From: Methanosphaera sp.
GTDB taxonomy: Archaea; Methanobacteriota; Methanobacteria; Methanobacteriales; Methanobacteriaceae
Reading direction: 5' to 3'
NCBI GenBank assembly: GCA_013330915.1
Contig: DUHK01000166.1
Span: 1 to 5,123, forward strand
Length of the DNA stretch: 5,123 bases
The notes beneath the pieces are model-generated. The model was given only the letters and a program-made list of their open reading frames with translations, was not told where the DNA came from and did not search any database. Positions 1-5,123 of this stretch are shown piece after piece (position 1 is the first letter of the stretch; each line of letters starts with the position of its first letter). The position numbers and the translations under genes were made by a program.

Positions 1-183
1 GGTCAGGATGAAAATGTCATGGTATACAGGTTTATTACAAAAGGAACTTTTGAAGAACAAATCAATGATATGATACATGACAAGGAAGAACTTGCAAACA
101 TAACAGTCGGAAATGGTGAAAAATTCATCACTGAAATGAACATAAGAGAATTAAAAGAATTATTAAGCCTAAGATTAGATTAA
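1..183 (+). CDS. SWI2/SNF2-family DEAD/DEAH-box helicase, C-terminal end (5' partial)
   Basis: Frame 1 is open from the first base to a TAA at 181-183 and encodes 60 residues. The peptide starts with GQDENVMVYRFITKGTFEE, which matches the stretch that follows helicase motif VI (the R-I-G-Q end) in SNF2-family ATPases. The last part, with LANITVGNGEKFITEMN and then RELKELLSL, matches the usual C-terminal tail of bacterial and archaeal HepA/RapA-like SNF2 proteins. The first two residues are thus probably the last two of motif VI, and all ATP-binding motifs lie left of the window. SNF2 proteins are DNA-translocating ATPases that remodel protein-DNA complexes; the exact role of this one cannot be told from its tail. 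It ends 79 bases before the ABC operon, on the same strand, with no T-tract between, so read-through is possible. Family assignment is by recognition of the tail, not by search. Confidence 0.85.
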   Translation, partial: GQDENVMVYRFITKGTFEEQINDMIHDKEELANITVGNGEKFITEMNIRELKELLSLRLD

Positions 184-191
184 AACCACCC

Positions 192-210
192 GTTAATTAA
201 CTTTGGTTAA
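192..210. promoter_or_regulatory. GTTAA half-site cluster, candidate operator of the ABC operon
   Basis: Three copies of GTTAA sit within 19 bases: forward at 192-196, inverted (TTAAC) at 197-201, forward at 206-210. The first two form the perfect 10-base palindrome GTTAATTAAC, and the last two form a 5-base inverted repeat around TTTG. A wider, slightly off-centre pair AACCA (184-188) / TGGTT (204-208) brackets the palindrome. The position, just upstream of a possible TATA element and 50-70 bases before the first ABC gene, is where a repressor or activator would bind. The function is inference; no regulator gene lies in the window. Confidence 0.3.
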
Positions 211-219
211 AATAATACT
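208..219 (+). promoter_or_regulatory. Possible archaeal TATA element for the ABC operon
   Basis: The stretch TAAAATAATACT is A/T-only until near its end and lies about 45-55 bases before the ATG at 263. An archaeal start of transcription some 25 bases downstream would give a short leader containing the ribosome binding site at 249-254. The match to a TTTATATA-type box is weak, and the surroundings are AT-rich enough for chance matches, so this is a suggestion only. Confidence 0.25.
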
Positions 220-248
220 AGTGGAACATGACAAATGTATTAATATCC

Positions 249-254
249 GAGGAG
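249..254 (+). promoter_or_regulatory. Ribosome binding site of the first ABC subunit
   Basis: GAGGAG ends 8 bases before the ATG at 263-265. This strong site decides the start: the same frame is open back to a TTG at 203, but that codon has no such site in front, and the 20 extra residues it would add do not resemble an exporter N-terminus. Confidence 0.8.
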
Positions 255-262
255 AATTTAAA

Positions 263-1975
263 ATGAAAAATGTATTGAAAATAATGGTAAACAAAATTCC
301 CCTACTTGTATTAATGATGGTATTTTTAATTATAGAGGTTTACTGCGATTTAAGTCTTCCGTCATATACTGCAGATATTGTAAATGTAGGTATTCAAAAT
401 ATGGATTTGAATGTAATTACATCAACTGGTTTAAACATGATGATAATGGTTACAATTTCAGTATTTGCAACAATAATCGTTTCCTACATTTCAAGTAAAG
501 TATCCAGTTCCTATGCAAGAGATTTGAGAGAAAGTATTTTCCAAAAGATTCTGAGGTTTTCCAATCATGAATTAAATCAATTTTCTAAAGCATCATTAAT
601 TACACGTTCAACAAATGACATCAACCAGATACAACATGTTTTAGGAATTATGTTCAGAACACTGTTGTTTGCACCGATTTTAGGAATAGGTAGTATTCTA
701 AAAGTATTTGAACTCGGTTCAAGCCTTTCATGGATAATATTTGTAGCATTCATTTCCGTTGCAATTTTATTGGTCAGCGTTATCAGTACTGTGCTCCCAT
801 ATTTTAAAAAGACACAGGAAATTGTAGATCAAATAAACAGAGTTGCTAGAGAAATACTTTTAGGTATTCCAGTCATTAAAGTATTTGTAAGGCAGGAATA
901 TGAAAAGGAACATTTTGATTATTATAACAGAGAATACGTGGTTGTCAATCTGAAAGTTTTCAGAAGAATGTTTATTCTTATCCCGTCAATGCATCTGATA
1001 ATGAATTTCATGATTATCCTCATATTATACTTCGGTAGTTTTGATGCTGTGAATGGAACATTGCTTACAGGAGACATCATTGCGTTCATCCAGTATTCTA
1101 CACAGATGGTAGCATCATTTATAATGATTGGTGGTTTTGTAATACAGCTTCCACGTTTACTTGTTTCAATAAATCGTGTGGAGGATGTGCTAAGTACAGA
1201 CATAAGTATCACCGACGGAAATATTACTGAAGAATCATCAAACGATGTTATTGAATTTAAAAACGTTTGTTTTAAGTATCCTGGTGCTGAAAGAAAAACA
1301 TTGACCGACATTAATTTCAAATTAGAACCCGGAAAAACCACTGCAATTATAGGCGGTACCGGAAGTGGAAAATCAACCATATTAAATCTTATTCCACGAT
1401 TACAGGATGTGACTGGTGGTGAAATACTTTTAAACAACAAAAACATCAAGGAATTCAACTTAAAAAACTTAAGAAAAAGATTGTCCCTGGCACCCCAACA
1501 GGCCGTGTTGTTTTCAGGAACCGTCAGATCCAATTTAATCAAAGGAAAAGAGGATGCTACAGACACTGAAATGTATGAAGCAATAAAAAATGCACAAGCA
1601 GACGAATTCATTAAAGATCTAGAAAGTGAAGTATCACAGGGTGGTTCAAACTTTTCCGGTGGTCAAAAACAGAGACTTTCAATTGCCAGAACCATGATGG
1701 GTAAACACAGTTTCTATTTGTTTGATGACTGCTTTTCAGCATTGGATGTTGCAACCGAAAAGAAAATTAGGGATAAATTAATAGAAATTACAAAAGACAG
1801 TTCCGTATTACTTGTTTCACAGAGAATAAGTTCCATAAAATTTGCCGATGAAATAATAGTATTGGATGAAGGAAAAATCATAGATAAGGGAACTCATAAT
1901 GAACTTAAAGAAAGATGTTCCCTTTACAAGGAAATATTGTCCTCCCAATTAGAGAATATAGGAGGGTCATTATGA
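263..1975 (+). CDS. ABC exporter half-transporter, first subunit (degenerate ATPase site)
   Basis: A 570-residue half-transporter, close to the usual length for the family. Roughly six membrane segments (about residues 13-33, 57-77, 129-149, 154-178, 236-258, 272-296) are followed by an ATP-binding domain from about residue 328. Visible motifs are A-loop Tyr339, Walker A GGTGSGKST (364-372, Lys370), Q-loop Gln412, a canonical signature SGGQ (465-468), Walker B ending in Asp488, and D-loop SALD (492-495). The residue after Walker B is Asp489 instead of the catalytic Glu, and the switch position is Gln520 (SQRISS) instead of His. These changes are the hallmark of the TM287-like partner of heterodimeric exporters, whose own Walker site binds ATP but hydrolyses it poorly. 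Its signature motif should complete the active site of the next gene's product. Compared with that partner, about four residues (the GYDT region) are missing before the signature. The likely role is ATP-driven export across the cytoplasmic membrane; the substrate (drug, lipid or peptide) cannot be predicted. It overlaps the next gene by 4 bases. Confidence 0.93.
   Translation: MKNVLKIMVNKIPLLVLMMVFLIIEVYCDLSLPSYTADIVNVGIQNMDLNVITSTGLNMMIMVTISVFATIIVSYISSKVSSSYARDLRESIFQKILRFSNHELNQFSKASLITRSTNDINQIQHVLGIMFRTLLFAPILGIGSILKVFELGSSLSWIIFVAFISVAILLVSVISTVLPYFKKTQEIVDQINRVAREILLGIPVIKVFVRQEYEKEHFDYYNREYVVVNLKVFRRMFILIPSMHLIMNFMIILILYFGSFDAVNGTLLTGDIIAFIQYSTQMVASFIMIGGFVIQLPRLLVSINRVEDVLSTDISITDGNITEESSNDVIEFKNVCFKYPGAERKTLTDINFKLEPGKTTAIIGGTGSGKSTILNLIPRLQDVTGGEILLNNKNIKEFNLKNLRKRLSLAPQQAVLFSGTVRSNLIKGKEDATDTEMYEAIKNAQADEFIKDLESEVSQGGSNFSGGQKQRLSIARTMMGKHSFYLFDDCFSALDVATEKKIRDKLIEITKDSSVLLVSQRISSIKFADEIIVLDEGKIIDKGTHNELKERCSLYKEILSSQLENIGGSL
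1961..1966 (+). promoter_or_regulatory. Ribosome binding site of the second ABC subunit, inside the first gene
   Basis: GGAGGG lies within the last codons of the first ABC gene (Gly-Gly of its C-terminus), 5 bases before the ATG at 1972-1974. It fixes the start of the second subunit at 1972 rather than at the in-frame ATG at 1915. With the ATGA overlap it points to translational coupling. Confidence 0.8.
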
Positions 1976-3771
1976 GAAGAGACAGAAGAGAAGTTGTAAA
2001 GCCAAACAACACAAAAAAATCACTCAGACAAGTATTTTCTCTGTTGAAAAAATATAAGTTAAAGCTTTCATTGACCTTTGTTTGTGCTATTATAAGCACT
2101 CTCTTTACAATCATAAGCCCGTTACTGATTGGACAGGCAACAACAACAATATATGATGGAATAATCAGGATAATGAATCATACAGGCAGTATAGATTTTG
2201 AAAGACTATATATTCTCCTTATTATCGCTTCCATATTATACATCGTAAGTGCAATATTCACCTATCTGCAAAGTTGGTTTTTAACACAAATTTCCACTGA
2301 CATCAGTTATAATTTAAGAAAACAATTGATTGATAAGGTAAACATGCTCTCCATGTCAGACATTGACAAAAATAAAAGAGGAGACATACTTTCCCGTATA
2401 ACTAATGATGTGGATTCGTTGCAGACTGGTATAACATCAACTTTCCTACAGTTTATGACTGCAATAATTACTCTTGTAGGAGTATTTGTGATGATGTTAA
2501 CCATTAACCTATGGATGACATTGGTTACGGTAATACTTGTGCCAGTATCATTTATCATCATAAGTATCGTGGTAAAACGTTCACAAAAATATTATCAGTC
2601 CCAACTGAAATATAAGGGAAGTGTTAACACTCAAATTGAAGAAACATTCACGGGACAGGACGTAATCCGGGCATTTAACCAGGAAGATGAATCTTTCAAA
2701 AATTTCAAGAAGGATAATGATGAATGGTACAACCATGAATGGAAGTCACAGTTCTATTCCAGTTTAATGGGACCTATAATGAACTTCATCTCCAACCTCT
2801 CATATGTTGCAATAGCAGTACTTGGGGCAATATTAGTACTGCAAAAGGCCATAACTGTCGGAGATATTCTGGCATTTTTCCAGTACATTCAAAATTTCAC
2901 ACAACCAATACAACAAATAACCCGTGTAATGAACCTGGTTCAAACAGCATTAGCTGCAACAGAAAGAATATTCGAATTTCTGGAACTGGAAGATGAAGAA
3001 AATCCTTCAAAAAAAGAAATCAAAGATATTTCCAATGATATTACATTTGAACACGTCAGATTTGGATACGATGAAAATGATGTGATAAAAGATCTGTCAT
3101 TCAAGGCAAACAAGGGCCAGAAAGTGGCAATAGTAGGTCATACAGGTGCAGGAAAAACCACCATAATAAAACTGCTGTTGAGATTCTACGATTTGAAGGG
3201 CGGTTGTATAAAAATTGATGGCAGAAACATTAATGAATACGAGAAAAACAGTCTAAGATCCATGGTAGGTATGGTTTTACAGGACACATGGTTATTCAGC
3301 GATAGCATAATGGAAAACATCAGGTACGGAAAGTTAGATGCAAGTGATGAAGAAGTAATTGAAGCGTCAAAAATTGCATATTCAGACAATTTCATTAAGC
3401 AGTTGCCTGAAGGATACGATACCATACTCAATGAAGACACGGACAATATATCCCTGGGACAAAAACAACTCCTGACAATTGCAAGAACAGTACTTTCAAA
3501 CAAGAAAATACTAATCCTTGATGAAGCAACATCCAGTGTAGACACGAGAACAGAAAAGCTAATACAGGATGCGATGGATAAATTAATGGAAAACAAAACA
3601 AGCTTTATCATTGCACATAGACTATCAACAATTAAAAATGCCGATAAGATAATAGTAATTGATGATGGAAAAATCATTGAAGAAGGAACCCATCACGAAT
3701 TAATTTCAATTGAAAACGGTTATTACAACGCATTATACAAACAGTTTACTGTTGAAGGTGAACTGAATTAA
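1972..3771 (+). CDS. ABC exporter half-transporter, second subunit (catalytic ATPase site)
   Basis: A 599-residue half-transporter with a basic cytoplasmic N-terminus (MRRDRREVVK). About six membrane segments follow (near residues 33-53, 78-100, 160-177, 180-203, 271-290, 297-320), then an ATPase domain from about 357. Motifs are A-loop Tyr366, Walker A GHTGAGKTT (389-397, Lys395), Q-loop Gln437, Walker B LILD ending at Asp517 with catalytic Glu518, D-loop SSVD (521-524) and switch His549 in AHRLST. The signature is SLGQ (494-497) in NISLGQKQ, lacking the usual Gly-Gly. It therefore has a complete Walker half but a weakened signature, the mirror image of the upstream gene. In the known TM287/288 and BmrCD-type exporters this arrangement gives one hydrolysing site (this Walker half plus the partner's SGGQ) and one degenerate site. 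The 4-base overlap with the first gene supports equal expression as a heterodimer. The family is certain; the transported substrate is unknown. The gene ends with TAA, followed at once by a C-run and a T-tract. Confidence 0.94.
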   Translation: MRRDRREVVKPNNTKKSLRQVFSLLKKYKLKLSLTFVCAIISTLFTIISPLLIGQATTTIYDGIIRIMNHTGSIDFERLYILLIIASILYIVSAIFTYLQSWFLTQISTDISYNLRKQLIDKVNMLSMSDIDKNKRGDILSRITNDVDSLQTGITSTFLQFMTAIITLVGVFVMMLTINLWMTLVTVILVPVSFIIISIVVKRSQKYYQSQLKYKGSVNTQIEETFTGQDVIRAFNQEDESFKNFKKDNDEWYNHEWKSQFYSSLMGPIMNFISNLSYVAIAVLGAILVLQKAITVGDILAFFQYIQNFTQPIQQITRVMNLVQTALAATERIFEFLELEDEENPSKKEIKDISNDITFEHVRFGYDENDVIKDLSFKANKGQKVAIVGHTGAGKTTIIKLLLRFYDLKGGCIKIDGRNINEYEKNSLRSMVGMVLQDTWLFSDSIMENIRYGKLDASDEEVIEASKIAYSDNFIKQLPEGYDTILNEDTDNISLGQKQLLTIARTVLSNKKILILDEATSSVDTRTEKLIQDAMDKLMENKTSFIIAHRLSTIKNADKIIVIDDGKIIEEGTHHELISIENGYYNALYKQFTVEGELN

Positions 3772-3780
3772 TCCCCCCTC

Positions 3781-3787
3781 TTTTTTT
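3781..3787 (+). terminator. T-tract terminator of the ABC operon
   Basis: Seven T in a row, preceded by CCCCCCTC, begin 9 bases after the TAA of the second ABC gene. There is no GC-rich hairpin, which fits archaeal termination at oligo-T tracts. The T7 could also pair with the A8 at 3803-3810, giving a weak A/T stem. Confidence 0.55.
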
Positions 3788-3802
3788 CATATGTTATATT
3801 TC

Positions 3803-3840
3803 AAAAAAAATGATTTATTATCAATATTATCAAAAAAAAA
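3803..3840 (-). terminator. T-tract terminator region of the glutamate synthase gene
   Basis: On the minus strand, runs of nine T (3832-3840) and eight T (3803-3810) lie about 57 and 87 bases past the TAA of the convergent glutamate synthase gene. Two successive T-tracts without a strong stem-loop are typical of archaeal gene ends. Function is inferred from position and composition. Confidence 0.45.
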
Positions 3841-3871
3841 GTTTAAAAATAGAATTTGAAGAGGAATTATA

Positions 3872-3900
3872 ATAATATTATTTCAAAAATATAATATTAT
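3872..3900. repeat. Two copies of the palindrome ATAATATTAT
   Basis: ATAATATTAT occurs at 3872-3881 and again at 3891-3900, separated by TTCAAAAAT. Each copy is its own reverse complement, and the second overlaps the stop codon of the minus-strand gene. In such AT-rich sequence this may be chance; no function is claimed. Confidence 0.35.
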
Positions 3901-5123
3901 ACTCCTGATCTTACCAATGGTACTCCTGTAATATGTGAGGCTTCCATTGTTAAAGCAACCAAATCTTCTTTTTCTAATTTTTGAATATCCGTGTTTCCAG
4001 CCTGTTGGGTTAACATTTTTGCTTCTTCGGTCATTACATTTATATAATTTGCAACCTGATTTCCTCCACGGACAGGATCCAGTCTTCGTCTGAATAATCT
4101 GTCCTGTGTTGCTATACCTTTAGAGCAGGTTCCTTTACTACATCCCTGACATACTTTACAACCCAATGATATTAGAGCTGATGTTCCAATATATGCTGCA
4201 TCAGCACCCAATGCTATTGCTTTTGCAACATCTGCCCCTGACCGTATACCTCCTGCAGCCACAAGATTTACTTCAGTTCTTAGATTTATATCTCTAAGCG
4301 CATTGTCTGCTTCAAGTATTGCTTGTATGGTAGGAATTCCTGAATGTTCTGTTACTACCTCAGGACCTGCTCCTGTTCCTCCCTGCATACCATCAACAAC
4401 AATTATGTCTGCTCCGGCTTTTGCAGCAATTTTCACGTCTTGTTCTACACGACCTGAAGTGAATTTTACCATTATAGGTATTTTCCAATCGGTTATGTCC
4501 CGAAGTTGATTGATTTTCATCCCAAGATCTTCAGGACCCACGATGTCCATATGTCTTGCAGGACTTAATGCATCTGTTCCTTCAGGAATATTTCTGATTC
4601 TTGCAACTTCGGCCGTAACTTTTTCAGCAAGTAAATGTCCACCCATACCTGCTTTTGAACCTTGACCTATTTTGATTTCTATAGCTTCTGCATTGTTTAG
4701 GTAATTTGCTGATACCCCAAATCTTCCTGATGCATACTGTGCAATCAACTTGTCTGCATAATGTCTTTCTTCTGGTAGCATTCCCCCTTCACCAGTATTT
4801 GTAATTGTTCCGGCAAGTTTTGATCCGCGTGCCAATGCTATTTTTGCTTCTTTACTTATTGCACCGAATGACATAGCTCCTATCATGATTGGTGTTGCTA
4901 TTTTAATTGGATTTTCTGCAAATCTGCCCCCAAGCACTACCTCCGAATTACATGGTTCCCTGTATTTGTCAATTGGAGGTCTGGATACTTGAGCCGGCAA
5001 TATTGTCAAATCATCAAATGAAGGCACATGACGTGTTGCTCCACATCCTCTTACCTTATATGTTCCTTCTATGGATTTACGTTTAATTTCCTGCATAGTA
5101 TAATGGGACCATGTTCCACGGTT
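3897..5123 (-). CDS. Archaeal-type glutamate synthase, FMN/Fe-S synthase domain (GltB domain 2 family), 5' partial
   Basis: The frame stays open from the TAA at 3897-3899 to the right edge (408 codons seen), so the true start lies outside. The ATG at 5094-5096 is internal or unproven: the nine codons before it (NRGTWSHYT) read on smoothly, and no Shine-Dalgarno site precedes it. Numbering from that Met, recognisable parts of the glutamate synthase FMN barrel are RGCGATR (16-22), the segment with TNTGEGGMLPEER (99-111), GQGSKAGMGGHL (144-155), the DGMQGGTGAGPE segment (235-246) and the FMN phosphate-binding AGGIRSGADV (281-290). The iron-sulfur loop has Cys313, 316, 319 and 324. Cys313, 319 and 324 keep the C-x5-C-x4-C spacing of the 3Fe-4S cluster, with Cys316 extra. 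The domain makes glutamate from 2-oxoglutarate and ammonia in the cytoplasm, with ferredoxin or another reductant as electron donor. In methanogens the amidotransferase domain is a separate protein, and the synthase often carries an N-terminal 4Fe-4S ferredoxin part, which would lie in the missing roughly 100 residues. A related alternative is the methylamine-glutamate N-methyltransferase subunit (MgsC-like). Confidence 0.9.
   Translation of the reverse strand, partial: NRGTWSHYTMQEIKRKSIEGTYKVRGCGATRHVPSFDDLTILPAQVSRPPIDKYREPCNSEVVLGGRFAENPIKIATPIMIGAMSFGAISKEAKIALARGSKLAGTITNTGEGGMLPEERHYADKLIAQYASGRFGVSANYLNNAEAIEIKIGQGSKAGMGGHLLAEKVTAEVARIRNIPEGTDALSPARHMDIVGPEDLGMKINQLRDITDWKIPIMVKFTSGRVEQDVKIAAKAGADIIVVDGMQGGTGAGPEVVTEHSGIPTIQAILEADNALRDINLRTEVNLVAAGGIRSGADVAKAIALGADAAYIGTSALISLGCKVCQGCSKGTCSKGIATQDRLFRRRLDPVRGGNQVANYINVMTEEAKMLTQQAGNTDIQKLEKEDLVALTMEASHITGVPLVRSGV

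Noticed and set aside
184..208. Hairpin terminator for the helicase gene (AACCA/TGGTT arms)
   Set aside because: The stem is only five pairs and is not followed by a T-tract, so an operator or chance repeat is more likely.
203..262. Longer first ABC subunit starting at TTG 203
   Set aside because: There is no ribosome binding site before it, the extra 20 residues do not look like an exporter N-terminus, and the ATG at 263 has GAGGAG at the right distance.
922..1611. Open minus-strand frame of 229 codons across the first ABC gene
   Set aside because: It lies antisense to a well-supported conserved gene, and its peptide shows no recognisable domain; it is a by-product of the coding strand's composition.
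1915..1971. Longer second ABC subunit starting at ATG 1915
   Set aside because: It would overlap the first gene by 61 bases and lacks a Shine-Dalgarno site; the ATG at 1972 has GGAGGG just upstream and the typical ATGA overlap.
3186..3677. Open minus-strand frame of 163 codons across the second ABC ATPase domain
   Set aside because: It is antisense to the Walker B, signature and switch region; the Ser-rich peptide is what the reverse complement of this coding sequence would give by chance.
3842..3870. TATA-like TTTAAAAATA followed by GAGGAATT, resembling a promoter plus ribosome binding site on the + strand
   Set aside because: No start codon with a meaningful frame follows before the convergent gene; the AT-rich context explains the match.

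Overview
The window is AT-rich, with long A and T runs between genes. Codon choice leans heavily on AGA (Arg) and ATA (Ile), Shine-Dalgarno sites are strong (GGAGG type), and the gene ends carry plain T-tracts rather than GC-rich hairpins. Together with an archaeal/clostridial-style stand-alone glutamate synthase domain, this best fits a low-GC methanogenic archaeon of the Methanobacteriales (Methanosphaera or Methanobrevibacter type). A low-GC Firmicute cannot be excluded from this sequence alone.

Layout. (1) 1-183, + strand: the last 60 codons of a SWI2/SNF2-family helicase whose body lies to the left of the window. (2) 184-262: a 79-base gap with a cluster of GTTAA half-sites, a possible TATA element and a clear ribosome binding site. 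(3) 263-1975 and 1972-3771, + strand: two ABC half-transporters overlapping by 4 bases (ATGA). Each has an N-terminal six-helix membrane domain and a C-terminal ATPase domain. (4) 3772-3896: a 125-base convergent intergenic region of T/A tracts, likely terminating transcription from both sides. (5) 3897-5123, - strand: the FMN/Fe-S synthase domain of an archaeal-type glutamate synthase (GltB domain 2 family), running off the right edge without a visible true start.

The two ABC proteins almost certainly form one heterodimeric exporter of the TM287/288 (BmrCD-like) type. The first subunit has Asp in place of the catalytic Glu and Gln in place of the switch His. The second keeps both residues but has a degenerate signature motif (SLGQ). 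The pair therefore has one competent and one degenerate ATP site. The helicase and glutamate synthase genes have no evident functional link to the transporter. I see no RNA gene, CRISPR array, insertion sequence or clearly new system. The most unusual points are the short deletion ahead of the signature motif in the first ABC subunit and the GTTAA cluster in front of the operon.
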